In this document: positions 52,696 through 62,135 of the stretch, in pieces
Layout of the letters: each line of letters starts with the position of its first letter
Position numbering within the stretch: the stretch's first letter is position 1
Assembly: GCF_013300725.1 (NCBI RefSeq)
Contig: NZ_JAAIMM010000002.1
Location: 1 to 64,000 of the forward strand
Reading direction: 5' to 3'
DNA from: Allocoprococcus comes
GTDB taxonomy: Bacteria > Bacillota > Clostridia > Lachnospirales > Lachnospiraceae
DNA length: 64,000 nucleotides
Position numbers and translations under genes: made by a program
The notes under the pieces: generated by a model
What the model was told of the DNA's origin: nothing
Seen by the model: only the letters and a program-made list of their open reading frames with translations
Database searches by the model: none

Positions 52696-55600
52696 ATGAA
52701 AAATAGCAAATCTTCTTTAATGTTAAAGTATCAAAAGGCAAAAGTCAAACTATTAGAATACGAGGTGCCTGAAAAAGAATGGCCTAGCTTTCCTCTTAAT
52801 TATAGGGATTTAGCTTATCCGACAGTACTTACAATTTCTCAATGTGCTGAGGCTATTAATGAGAATAAGAATTTAAACGAAAAAACAGCATATAGAAATT
52901 TACACTACTGTTCAGACTTTTACGATGCTGCTTTCCAATCTCGTGAACAAATAATTCATGATGCAGATTTTGCATTATCTGGAGCAACTGCCTATTTTTT
53001 TATGAATAATTTTGGAAGTGCCAAGGTCCTTTGGAAAGAGGTTAACATTAATCAGATTGTGGATGATTCACAAGAATGTCTTTATGAACTGTTTTCGTTG
53101 GCTTTCACGGGTAAAACCATGAGAAATTCCAATTTTACAATCGTTCAAGCTATTGTAAAATTTTGGAAAGATGGAAATAAGAATGAACTTTTGCAAATTG
53201 TAAAGGAATATAGAGAATATATATATGCTTCGTATTCACCACAGACCTGGTTTTGGGGAGAAATTGTTTGTGCAGTAACTAAAGTGATTAGTAATGCTTC
53301 TGCACGTATTTTATTGCCTATGTATTCCGCACTTGACATAAAAAATTGGGAAGTATATTTTGAAAGAAAATCGTCTATAAATCTTTTATGGGCATCTCAA
53401 AAATTGGTAGGAATATCAAAGATACTTCAAGGTAAAAATGCTATAGTACAGCTCCCTACCGGTGTTGGAAAAACAAAGAGTATTGAGCTTATTATCTGGT
53501 CTATGTTTCTGGCTAAACGGGGAAGTAAAGCTCTAATAGTGGCTCCATTGAGATCTTTATGTAATGAAATTACATATGATATGAAAATGGCTTTTCCTAA
53601 GGAAGTATCAATAAATCAATTTTCTGATGTATTAGAAGATGACTTTATAAACATGTTATTAGGAAATACTGAAAAGCAGATTCTTGTCTGTACTCCAGAA
53701 AAGTTACAATACATTTTCCATCATGATAATGAATATCTTCAATCTTTAGATTTATATATTTTTGATGAAAGCCATATGTTTGATGATAAGAGTAGAGGTT
53801 CTTTATATGAATTACTTATCACAGATATTAAATTGGGATTAATCCCAAAACAACAGTTAGTTCTTATGTCTGCCGTACTCCCAAATGCCAATGAGATTGT
53901 AAAATGGTTATTTGGAGATAATGGAGTATTAGCATACGATGCAACCATTAAATCGACACCTAAGGCAATAGGATTTGTTGATAAAAATAAACAGCTTCAT
54001 TATTACACACCTGCCGAAGATGAAGAGGATTTTTTCGTCCCACATACATATAAAACACAAAAACTTAAGTTAATAGGGAAAGAACGTAAAGAAAGGTTCT
54101 TTCCAGAAAATTCGCAAGACCGAGCATTATATTATACCAATATTCTTTGCAAATCTGGTGGAGTTGCAATTTATTTTTCTCAAAAAAAGATCCATACCAA
54201 AGTTTTTTGCAAGATTAAAGGAATTAGATAAGCATGGCTGTTCTTTAGAAAAAATCAGGGGCACTTCAGATATTGATGAATTATCCAGATTTTATAAACT
54301 GTTTAAAGAATATTATGGTAAAGACTATATATACACTCAAACAGTTCAGCATGGTATTTTACCTCATTATTCATCACTTCCTAACGGGATAAAGATTGCT
54401 ACAGAATATGCTTATAAGAAAAATAAAATTAAAGCGGTGGCTTGTACATCAACTTTGGCCCAAGGTGTGAATATTCCAATAAAATATCTTTTGATTACAG
54501 GAACCAATTTTGCGTCAGCAAAGCTGTCAGTAAGAAATTTTCAAAATCTTATTGGAAGGGCAGGAAGATCTGGCGTTTATACAGAGGGGAATATTATTGT
54601 AACGGAAAGCAAACTTTATGATGAACGCAGACATGGAAGCGGATATTACAAATGGCAAGATACTAAAGGATTGTTTAATGGAGCAACTGTAGAAGAATGC
54701 GGAAGTGCAATATTAAATATTGTTAGGGATTATTCAGTGAATTACAAAGTGAAGTTATCAGGTACCGAAATTGTTAATTATATTTGTAAAAATATACATG
54801 ATAACAATTGGACAAATAAACTTCTAAATAAACTTTTAGTGGAGATAAATGAAATAAATAAAAATGATAATATAAGCTATTATAAACAAGACATTTTTGA
54901 ACAATTATGTACTTATAAAGTTTCTATGGATTCAATAGAAAATGAAATAATCTATCTCCTTTCATATCATCCTTTGGCGCAAACAGTAGATCTTTTACAT
55001 GAGGTTTCAAACAAATTACTAGAGAATACTTTGGCCTTTTATTTAGCGACCAAAGAAGAGAAAACGCTGTTAAGACAGCTTTTCGATGCTATTGATTCAA
55101 AAATAGAAAAGCAAATTGGCGATATAAAAAAGTATACAGGAACTATGATTTCTATGGCAGATGCGGATAAGATTATCGAATGGATCAAAGATAATAGTAT
55201 CAATATAGAAAAACGAATCACTAAAGATTTATTGGATTTAATAGAAAATCTTTTTAGAGAAGTATACCCTTCTTTGAATTTAAAAAAAGGATTTGCTTTG
55301 TCATGGATTCATGGCGATTCATACGAGCAGATGCACGAAGAATATAAAATAAAAATCTATTATATCGAGAAGTTATGTCAGTATAACTTGTCTTACCAAA
55401 TGAGTTTTTTGGTGGGGAACATAATAGATTTAGTTGATGCTGAATGTGTGAATATAGATGCACTTAAATTATTGCAACAAGCATTGCGTTACGGTGTTAA
55501 TACAAAAACAGCGATTTCTATATGTGAGAAAATTTTTAATGATAGAATTCTTGCTAAACAGATAACTGATATTATTGGGAACAAAGGAATTTCAACAGAT

Positions 55601-55696
55601 GAGATTGTTATTTCTGTAAAGTTAAAAAAAGAAAAAATAATATCGTTATTAAGTAATTATCCCTCTTATTTTGCTAATGTAGTTGAAAATATTTGA
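52696..55696 (+). pseudogene. hamB: HamB-like superfamily 2 helicase, frameshifted at an A7 run
   Basis: Helicase partner of HamA, about 1000 residues when joined. First part: Walker A LPTGVGKTKS (about 255), motif Ia VAPLRSLCNE, DESH box in LYIFDESHMFDD and motif III LMSAVLPN. Second part: ACTSTLAQGVNIPIKYLLIT and motif VI FQNLIGRAGRSG, of Ski2-like type, then a long helical C-terminus. The frame breaks at seven A's (54182-54188): as written SQKKIHTKVF then stop at 54229-54231; with six A's it reads SQKRSIPKFFARLKELDKHG. So a single extra A separates two intact halves. If real, the system is off unless the run slips. Confidence 0.8.
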
Positions 55697-55938
55697 TGCA
55701 AAAGAATGAGAAACGCTTTATGCTTATCCATTTTTGCAGAAGATGTATTCGACAACAATAATACAGAGGTATTCTATTTTTGAAATCTAATTGTTTCAAA
55801 AATCGGATACTTTCAAGTCCCAAAGTAGCTTTTATCTGAAACAACAAGATATTGATTGCACAAATAAAAAAGTTTGATAATAGTACAACAAAATGTTAAA
55901 TTGGTAGATGAATTTTAAGCATTAGAATGAGGTGCTAA
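55697..55938. other. Gap after the helicase gene with a hairpin
   Basis: No gene. TTTTTGAAA (55777-55785) and TTTCAAAAA (55794-55802) form a 9-base stem with an 8-base loop, possibly a weak terminator. GAGG at 55929-55932 serves the next gene. Confidence 0.4.
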
Positions 55939-57435
55939 ATGGAAATTAAAAAATTACAATCCATTCTTACAATTGGTGAAACTGTAGCGGTTGAATTCAA
56001 ACGCTGTGGAAATGGAATTGAAAATGATACCTATGAGACAGTTTGCTCATTTCTGAACAGATTTGGTGGCGATCTTTTCATGGGAATATTGGACGATGGG
56101 ACTGTAGTAGGAATACCAGAAAAAGCAGCTCCTGATATGGTGAAAAACTTTATTAAGGTTATCAGCAATCCTACACTATTCTCACCAACGATATATTTGG
56201 TACCGAAAATTATAAAATATGATGAAAATCATACGATCATTCATGTTCATATTCCGCCTAGTGCAGAGGTTCACAGCTTCAAAAAAATAATCTATGACCG
56301 TGTGGATGATGCGGATGTAAAAATAACATCTACCAGTGCAATTGCACAGATGTATATTCGTAAGCAGAATATTTTTACAGAAAAGAAGATCTATCCTTAT
56401 GCCAAAATGGAAGACTTAAGATTAGATCTATTGCCAAAGATTCGTATTATGGCACAGAATCATGCGGGTGGTCAGCATCCTTGGACAGCAATGGATGATC
56501 TGGACCTTTTGAAAAGTGCAGGATTATACGGTAGAGATATCGTTACCGGAGAAGAGGGTTTCAATTTAGCAGCAATTATGCTGTTAGGAAAAGACGATGT
56601 AATTTTAAATGTTGCACCGACTTATGTGACCGATGCACTTGTGCGAAAAGTCAATGTAGATCGTTACGATGATCGGGAAATTATTAAGACAAACCTAATT
56701 GAAAGTTATAGCCAGCTCCTTGATTTTGGAAGAAAAAATTTGCCGGACAAGTTCTTCCTTGAAGATACGGTAAACAAAAGCCTCCGGAATACAATTGTCA
56801 GAGAAATGATCAGTAATACGTTGATGCACCGGGAGTTTACAAGCAGATATACAGCAAAGTTTGTGATTGAGAAAGATCGAATATATGTGGAAAATGCGAA
56901 TCGTGCAACAAAGGAAGGTTTCATCACAGTAGATAATCTGGAACCAAATCCAAAAAATCCTCTTATAGCATCGTTTTTCAGGAATATCGGTTATGCTGAC
57001 CAGCTTGGATCAGGAGTTCGTATATTATTTAAGTATTGCAAATTTTATTCAGGGAAAGAGCCTGAATTTGTAGAGGGTGATGTATTTCGAATCATTGTAC
57101 CATTGGATGAAAATTATTCTTACGATTATGGTTCAAATGCCAAAGCAGTAAGTGCAACTTTGGAGGTTAAAGATGCGACTTTAGAGTGCGACTTTGAAAC
57201 AAAAAAGCATAAAGATGCGACTTTAAAATGCGACTTTGGAACAAAAGATGAGTCAGAGATTATTCAGTTGATAAAAGAAAATCCATCTATTCCACAAAGC
57301 GAACTTCAGAAAAAAACTGGCATTTCATTAGGAACAATAAAAAGAATTTTTCCCAAACTGCAAGAAAAGGGAATTCTTGTCAGAGTAGGTGGAAAACGCT
57401 TTGGCAAATGGATTATAAAAAATGAAGATAATTAG
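55939..57435 (+). CDS. AlbA_2 (Schlafen-like) and ATPase domain protein with C-terminal HTH
   Basis: 498 residues, usually annotated as RecG-like helicase or transcriptional regulator. The AlbA_2/Schlafen domain is near 10-130 (TVAVEFKRCGNG, SFLNRFGGDLFMGILDDGTV). The middle (about 260-385) resembles the HATPase_c_4 domain (IVREMISNTLMHREFTSRYT, NPLIASFFRNIGYADQLGSG). The C-terminus has two near-identical heptad-like copies (DATLECDF and DATLKCDF) followed by a helix-turn-helix (IPQSELQKKTGISLGTIKRI). Often found in defence islands; the biochemical role is not established. Confidence 0.8.
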   Translation: MEIKKLQSILTIGETVAVEFKRCGNGIENDTYETVCSFLNRFGGDLFMGILDDGTVVGIPEKAAPDMVKNFIKVISNPTLFSPTIYLVPKIIKYDENHTIIHVHIPPSAEVHSFKKIIYDRVDDADVKITSTSAIAQMYIRKQNIFTEKKIYPYAKMEDLRLDLLPKIRIMAQNHAGGQHPWTAMDDLDLLKSAGLYGRDIVTGEEGFNLAAIMLLGKDDVILNVAPTYVTDALVRKVNVDRYDDREIIKTNLIESYSQLLDFGRKNLPDKFFLEDTVNKSLRNTIVREMISNTLMHREFTSRYTAKFVIEKDRIYVENANRATKEGFITVDNLEPNPKNPLIASFFRNIGYADQLGSGVRILFKYCKFYSGKEPEFVEGDVFRIIVPLDENYSYDYGSNAKAVSATLEVKDATLECDFETKKHKDATLKCDFGTKDESEIIQLIKENPSIPQSELQKKTGISLGTIKRIFPKLQEKGILVRVGGKRFGKWIIKNEDN

Positions 57436-57490
57436 CAACAAAAAATAATATGGATGAATTTAACAATTTCCATTCAGGAGTAACACTCAA

Positions 57491-58333
57491 ATGACTAACG
57501 ATAAAATCCAGCAACTAACTCAAGGTCTACAAACCGCTTTCATTGACCAGGCAATCACTTCCAACCTGGCCTATAAGCCACAGTTTGTATCCAACAATTA
57601 TAAAGAAGGACGAAAAGTAATCTCATCCATCGAGGATGAGCTTTTGTCATGCAATGAATTTTACATCAGTGTAGCTTTTATCACTCAAGGTGGAATCACA
57701 CCTCTTCTCCAGACTTTACGTGAACTGGAGCAACGCGGGATCCCAGGTAAAATCCTTACAACCGATTATCTGATATTCAGTGAACCGAAAGCTCTCAAGA
57801 GGTTGGCGAATTTTAAAAATATTGAGCTTAAAATGTTCATGTCAGAAGGTCCCAAAGATGGTTTCCATACCAAGGGGTATATTTTCAAAAAAGAAGACAT
57901 CTATCAGATTATTGTTGGAAGCTCCAATATGACACTTACAGCACTTACAACGAATCGGGAATGGAATACCAAGATTGTTTCTACAGAAGATGGCGAGTAT
58001 ACGCATACCATATTGGATGAATTTAATCAGCTCTGGAATGCCGAGCAGGCTTTACCTTATGAACAGTTTATCGATGCATATAGTGCGCTTTATACGAAAA
58101 ATAAAATTATTCAGAAGCAAAAAGAAATTGCACGGCAGGCAGAAATTCCTTCATTGGAGATTTATCGGCTTCAGCCAAATTCAATGCAAGTTGGATTTAT
58201 TAATAATCTGCGAAAAATTTATGAGGCAGGAGAGGACAGAGCCTTACTGATTTCTGCGACTGGGGAACGTGGTATATTTGTGACAGGTGGAAGAAACCTA
58301 GGATTTACAAGGGTTTCGGAAGCCTGGTCCTAG
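57491..58333 (+). pseudogene. PLD-nuclease/helicase truncated at the helicase Walker A
   Basis: N-terminal part of a large PLD-DEAD helicase protein (DUF3427 type). A phospholipase-D nuclease domain occupies about 40-200 (ISVAFITQGGITPLLQTLRE; the HxK site FHTKGYIF; GSSNMTLTALT). The helicase part begins QPNSMQVGFINNLRKIYEAG and ALLISATG, where the family continues GTGKT. Here the sequence changes after ATG to ERGIFVTGGRNLG and stops at 58331-58333. About two thirds of the protein is missing. The change point near 58266 is probably the edge of the mobile element that fills the rest of the window. Confidence 0.8.
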
Positions 58334-58522
58334 ACGTTTCCGTGTGATAATTGTCCGGATTGGCTCCGGACGGGAAAACTTAACAGGTATTTTTACTGAT
58401 AGGACTAAATTGACACAGAGAATCGGAGATTTAATCGGTTTCATATTGAAGTCAATATGGTCTTATTTTTTATACCCTTTTTTCGGGTGGCTCCCGATGG
58501 GTGGAAAGGATTGGTGATTGAT
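58334..58522. promoter_or_regulatory. Leader region of the mobile element
   Basis: GTCCGGA (58353-58359) with TCCGGAC (58365-58371) is a perfect hairpin. CATATTGA (58442-58449) with TCAATATG (58452-58459) is a perfect 18-bp palindrome suited to a dimeric repressor. CGGG/CCCG around 58484-58496 is a further small stem. No gene was seen. Confidence 0.45.
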
Positions 58523-59302
58523 ATGAAGAAGAGATTTTTATTAGCAACTTTATCGGTGATTGTTATTGGAGTCGGATGTTCAGGTTGTGGTCAGTCGGTG
58601 GGGAATGATTTGGCAACTACAATGGAAACGAGTGCATCTGATATTGTAGCGGTAGATGAATCAGAGAATACAGAAAATAAGGATATATCTGATACAAGTT
58701 TTTCAGATACCGAAAATTCTGTAGTGCACGATGAGGAGACTGTTGTAGCTGATATCTCGAGCCATGAAACGGAGATTCCTAAAACAGTTCCGGATAAGAA
58801 GGGGGCGGAAGAAGAGACAGTAGTGTCGGTAGAAGCTTCATCAGCAAAAGAGGAAGAAACAACCGAAGCAACTGCTGAAAATTGTCCTTCTACAGATGTT
58901 TCGGAGGAAAAACCAAAGGAAGATGTCGTGGATGACAAATTTGTTGCTTATGATCCGAAATATGTTGTTTCACTGGCCATCGAAAAGACCAAAGCATATG
59001 GAAAAATACTTGTCTGGGAGAATCTTGACCGGATGCTTACAGAAGGAAAGATAACCCAGGAGGAATACGATGAGTATTATCCATATGACGGATTGGAGAA
59101 CAGTTATTACAGCGTATTTGTTGAGGCAGATTTAAGTAAGGCATCAACCATTTCCGGAGAATTGCTTGGTTCAGAGGATGCAATTGCAAATTATATTGCA
59201 GAGATGATGGCATTGGAGACAGAACCATATTTTGCAATATCTTACGCTGGTATCCATAAAGGAGTAAATGGTGATTTTTATGAGTTCAGATGTCATAGAT
59301 GA
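58523..59302 (+). CDS. Lipoprotein of a mobile element, function unknown
   Basis: 259 residues with a lipoprotein signal (FLLATLSVIVIGVGCSGCG; likely lipid-bearing Cys about 19-22). A Glu/Ser/Thr-rich low-complexity stretch (about 30-140) acts as a stalk, then a small C-terminal domain (VAYDPKYVVSLAIEKTKAYG, VFVEADLSKASTISGELLG). GGAAAGGA precedes the ATG; the longer frame from 58457 is rejected because of the signal peptide. No known family recognised. Confidence 0.65.
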   Translation: MKKRFLLATLSVIVIGVGCSGCGQSVGNDLATTMETSASDIVAVDESENTENKDISDTSFSDTENSVVHDEETVVADISSHETEIPKTVPDKKGAEEETVVSVEASSAKEEETTEATAENCPSTDVSEEKPKEDVVDDKFVAYDPKYVVSLAIEKTKAYGKILVWENLDRMLTEGKITQEEYDEYYPYDGLENSYYSVFVEADLSKASTISGELLGSEDAIANYIAEMMALETEPYFAISYAGIHKGVNGDFYEFRCHR

Positions 59303-59373
59303 TTTGACTGTCAGGCGTGGACAGTTTTGATACATAGCTTCGCAAGAGGCATTGAGAAAGGAGGTTTTTCTGC

Positions 59374-59424
59374 ATGGCAGAACATTTGAGAGCAGTAACT
59401 CTCCGCAAGCCGGCGTTAAGGTAA
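59374..59424 (+). CDS. 16-codon ORF with strong ribosome site
   Basis: MAEHLRAVTLRKPALR and stop, with AAAGGAGG ideally placed upstream. It lies 43 bases before tnpV. It may be a leader peptide or chance; expression is not shown. Confidence 0.3.
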   Translation: MAEHLRAVTLRKPALR

Positions 59425-59466
59425 ATAACAATAATTTTAAGGCGTAAGACGCAGAAAGGAGCTTTT

Positions 59467-59955
59467 ATGGAAGAAAAGGTAAAGGTGACTGCAGTACCTA
59501 CAATTGCAGAAATGTGTGGCATTAAGTACAAAGAGGTGGATGGATTGTTTTATCCGATTTTTGGAGAGTCGGAGCCAGAGAGTTATGCAAGCCTTGGAAA
59601 GTACGGACACCGTTATCTCAGAGTTTTGATGGAGAATGACCGTTATCTGTATAACAAGTATTTTATGCAAGGGGTACTTTTTGATAAGGCAGCAGAATAT
59701 GAGAATTATGCATGGCAACTGTATGACACTGTTTTACAGGGAATAAGCAAGGTAAGAGGCATTGGTTTGCATACTTTGGAGGAAAAAGGATTTCAGGTAA
59801 CATTTCAGGAAAATATGCAGGCGGCAATGACGGCAGATGAGATTGTAACAGAGGATTTGTTTGCAACAATTGATTACAACAAGCGTGTACGCCTGGAACA
59901 TGCAAAGGAAAATATCGCGTTTGAACAGGCGGAGACACAGAGAAAGGAGGCATGA
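59467..59955 (+). CDS. tnpV: TnpV-like protein
   Basis: 162 residues resembling TnpV, a protein of unknown role carried by clostridial transposons of the Tn4451 kind. Match points: VDGLFYPIFG, then LGKYGHRYLRVLMENDRYLY, the helix FDKAAEYENYAWQLYDTVL, and MTADEIVTEDLF near the C-terminus. GAAAGGAGC precedes the ATG. The next gene starts 4 bases after its stop. Confidence 0.65.
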   Translation: MEEKVKVTAVPTIAEMCGIKYKEVDGLFYPIFGESEPESYASLGKYGHRYLRVLMENDRYLYNKYFMQGVLFDKAAEYENYAWQLYDTVLQGISKVRGIGLHTLEEKGFQVTFQENMQAAMTADEIVTEDLFATIDYNKRVRLEHAKENIAFEQAETQRKEA

Positions 59956-59959
59956 GTTT

Positions 59960-60865
59960 ATGGAAGAAAATAGAATCTATTATGTGGGCATTGACCATGG
60001 AAATCACTTGATGAAAACATCAAACCATGTGTTTGAAAACGGTGTGGAAAGGCAGGCGGTAAAGCCTACCTTCCAGGCTAATACACTGGTTTATGATGGT
60101 GCATTTTATAAGATTGGAGAAAAGCGTAACAGTGTGAAGGACAGTAAGCTTGCGGATGATGATTATTATCTGTTGACACTTGCGGCACTGGCAAAGGAAT
60201 GTCAGTCAGGGAATATTCCAAATGGTGCCAGAGTGGTGCTTGGAGTCGGACTTCCTTTAAAACAGTTTGCAATGGTAAGGAGGCAGTTTGTGAAGTATCT
60301 GAAACGTGGAAATCAGCCGGTGCATTTTAAGTTTGAGGATGTGGCATATGACTTTACAATTGAAAATGTGCTGGCATTTCCGCAGTGTTATGCAGCAGTG
60401 GCAGACAGGCTTGGCAGTATGAAGGGTGAATATCTGATTGTGGATGTTGGTTCCTGGACGATTGATATTATGCATGTTAAGGATGGCGTTCCAGTGGAAA
60501 GCAAATGCGAGACATTCACAGAGTCCATGATTTCTGTTATTCAGGAAATCAAAAGCAGAAGCAGTGAGGTTTTTGGCAAGGAGATTTCGGAGAATGTGAT
60601 TACAGATTATATCAGTAATTTTAGCAACAATTATCCGGAGAAATATGCAAGGATTATGGACGAGGCACTTGAAAAGTTTGTTGCAAGAGTGGAAGGAATT
60701 CTGAAAGAGAATGGGCACGATACGGAATTTACCAACATCATTTATGTGGGTGGTGGAGCAAAGGCAATGGAGAGATTTGGAAAACATGGGGATAACATTT
60801 CTTATGTGACGGATGTCAGAGCCAATGCAAAGGGCTATGAGTTTCTTGCGAAACAGATGGCATAA
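59960..60865 (+). CDS. parM: ParM/StbA-type actin-like segregation ATPase
   Basis: Filament-forming plasmid segregation protein of the actin fold, 301 residues. Phosphate-1 loop GIDHGNHLMKTS, connect/phosphate-2 IVDVGSWTIDIMHV, adenosine motif IIYVGGGAKAM. The longest frame starts at 59861 inside tnpV; AAAGGAGG at 59943-59950 sets the ATG at 59960. It is followed by a ribbon-helix-helix-like partner and an iteron array, completing a type II partition module. Confidence 0.85.
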   Translation: MEENRIYYVGIDHGNHLMKTSNHVFENGVERQAVKPTFQANTLVYDGAFYKIGEKRNSVKDSKLADDDYYLLTLAALAKECQSGNIPNGARVVLGVGLPLKQFAMVRRQFVKYLKRGNQPVHFKFEDVAYDFTIENVLAFPQCYAAVADRLGSMKGEYLIVDVGSWTIDIMHVKDGVPVESKCETFTESMISVIQEIKSRSSEVFGKEISENVITDYISNFSNNYPEKYARIMDEALEKFVARVEGILKENGHDTEFTNIIYVGGGAKAMERFGKHGDNISYVTDVRANAKGYEFLAKQMA

Positions 60866-60880
60866 AGGCAGGTGGTACAC

Positions 60881-61318
60881 ATGGTAATGGGATTTAGAGA
60901 GAGGCGGCTTGGCTGCCGTCTCTATGTGGACCGCCAGTCGGATGCAAACATTTTGAAAAAGCTGGACAGGATGCTTGTGGATGGAAGCTTTTCAAATCAG
61001 ACGGAGCTAATTAAGCGTGGCATTGAACTGGCTTATGAAGAAGTGTACGGGGAAGAAGGTGCCAGGTCCTTTGGTATGTCAGATGTTGGTATAAGTAAGC
61101 TTGCAGGAGAGATTGTTGGGGCATTGAAGCCGGAAATTGAGAAGTTACTTGTGGAGTATGAGGCGAGAGTTGCCACAGCGGAAAGGCCAGCATCACCAAC
61201 ACCTGCTTTAGCATCAACGCATGATGTTCCACAGGATAATACAGCACCTGTAACTGGTAATGAAGTCATTCTTCCAAGTCAGACATTCGATTTTCTAAAA
61301 GGACTGAATGATGATTAG
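60881..61318 (+). CDS. parR: ParR-like partition adaptor
   Basis: About 145 residues. The first half (LYVDRQSDANILKKLDRMLV, NQTELIKRGIELAYEEV) resembles the ribbon-helix-helix-type DNA-binding proteins that connect ParM filaments to the centromere. The C-terminal half is a Pro/Ala/Thr linker (RPASPTPALASTHDV) ending in the hydrophobic peptide TFDFLKGLNDD, suitable for contacting filament ends. Start choices are GTG 60872, ATG 60881 and ATG 60887; 60881 is taken. It follows parM by 15 bases, and repeats likely to be its binding sites follow. Confidence 0.7.
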   Translation: MVMGFRERRLGCRLYVDRQSDANILKKLDRMLVDGSFSNQTELIKRGIELAYEEVYGEEGARSFGMSDVGISKLAGEIVGALKPEIEKLLVEYEARVATAERPASPTPALASTHDVPQDNTAPVTGNEVILPSQTFDFLKGLNDD

Positions 61319-61332
61319 GAAGATGAGCAAAC

Positions 61333-61412
61333 GACGTCGAATTGACGACAGCAAAAGCACAATTGACGTCAACCATATATAAAATAAATATATCTGACGG
61401 CAAACTGACGCC
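61333..61412. repeat. Phased GACG iterons, candidate centromere (parC)
   Basis: Five short repeats with core GACG start at 61333, 61344, 61365, 61396 and 61407; four are (T)TGACG/CTGACG. The distances are 11, 21, 31 and 11 bases, close to whole turns of DNA, so all face one side of the helix. This fits binding of ParR dimers next to parM-parR. Confidence 0.6.
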
Positions 61413-61441
61413 GGTTGGCGAATGGTTTGCTGTCGATATTT

Positions 61442-61551
61442 TGGCACATATTTTGTGCCATATATTGGGTGCAGGAGCTCCTGCCAAGACGAAAAAATGG
61501 TAATTGCGGTCAGCAATTATATTTTTTTCGGGGAAAGGTCCGACCTTTCCC
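61442..61551. repeat. Cluster of hairpins, candidate oriT
   Basis: TGGCACA/TGTGCCA (61442-61460), the 14-bp palindrome GCAGGAGCTCCTGC (61471-61484), TAATTGC/GCAATTA (61501-61519, followed by a T run) and GGGAAAGGT/ACCTTTCCC (61531-61551). Transfer origins upstream of mobC typically carry such stems. Nick site not identified. Confidence 0.45.
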
Positions 61552-61708
61552 GAATCTTGCAAAACAAGCGAACAGTATTCAGGGCATGCTTGCATGAGGA
61601 TGGATACTGTGAGCGACAAATACACCGAGCACGAAGTGTGAGGTGTAAAACAAGTGAACAGCAACAGAAGCAGGTTCTAAAGAAGAATTGAAAAAGGAGG
61701 TCACAGCC

Positions 61709-61798
61709 ATGAGCATGGTAAGTGAAAATTTGATGAGATTAATTTTGAGGATCGGAGGTTATGTGTATGGCAGATGGAAACAGAAGATACAGGTCTAA
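61709..61798 (+). CDS. Short ORF overlapping the mobC start
   Basis: 29 codons from ATG 61709 (MSMVSENLMRLILRIGGYVY and so on) to TAA 61796-61798, with AAAGGAGG upstream. It reads through the ribosome site and start of mobC in another frame, which would couple mobC translation to it. Expression is not shown. Confidence 0.35.
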   Translation: MSMVSENLMRLILRIGGYVYGRWKQKIQV

Positions 61799-62135
61799 CA
61801 AAAAGCTATATAAGGTTTCTTTTAAGTTGTCGGAGGAAGATAAGAGACTGCTGGAAGATGGGGCGCAGAAGGCTGGAATGAATATCAGTGAATATTTACG
61901 CAATCTGGTACGTGGTGGCGGAAATATGGATGCATCTTTTGCGACAGACAGAGGAAATTTTATCAGACAGATAACAGGAATTGCTACCAATGTGAATCAG
62001 ATTGCGAAGGTAGTAAATACCCAGGGATATGGTTACGCGAGTGATATCCTTTCTGTTAAGCAGGATTTGGAGGATGTCAAGATGCTGACGCAGGAGGTGC
62101 TTACGGTATGGCAATCACTAAGATACAGTGCCTGA
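61767..62135 (+). CDS. mobC: Mobilization protein MobC
   Basis: Relaxosome accessory protein that helps open oriT, about 122 residues. The N-terminal ribbon-helix-helix region VSFKLSEEDKRLLEDGAQKA and GMNISEYLRNLVRGG is followed by the MobC signature RQITGIATNVNQIAKVVNT. ATG 61761 is too close to GGAGG (61754-61758), so ATG 61767 is preferred. It overlaps the relaxase gene by 28 bases. Confidence 0.88.
   Translation: MADGNRRYRSNKKLYKVSFKLSEEDKRLLEDGAQKAGMNISEYLRNLVRGGGNMDASFATDRGNFIRQITGIATNVNQIAKVVNTQGYGYASDILSVKQDLEDVKMLTQEVLTVWQSLRYSA

Larger units (their letters stand above)
61319..61708. other. Non-coding control region between parR and mobC
   Basis: Holds the helically phased iterons (61333-61412), a series of hairpins (61442-61551) and a run to the AAGGAGG of a short ORF. 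No real gene found. It is the natural place for the partition site and the transfer origin. Confidence 0.6.

Noticed and set aside
54182-54188. Programmed -1 ribosomal frameshift in hamB
   Set aside because: The A-rich run could allow -1 slippage, but the second half lies in the +1 frame, and no stimulatory hairpin is evident just downstream.
61333-61412. CRISPR array
   Set aside because: Repeats are only 4-8 bases with no uniform spacers; helically phased protein-binding sites explain them. No CRISPR repeats were seen anywhere in the window.
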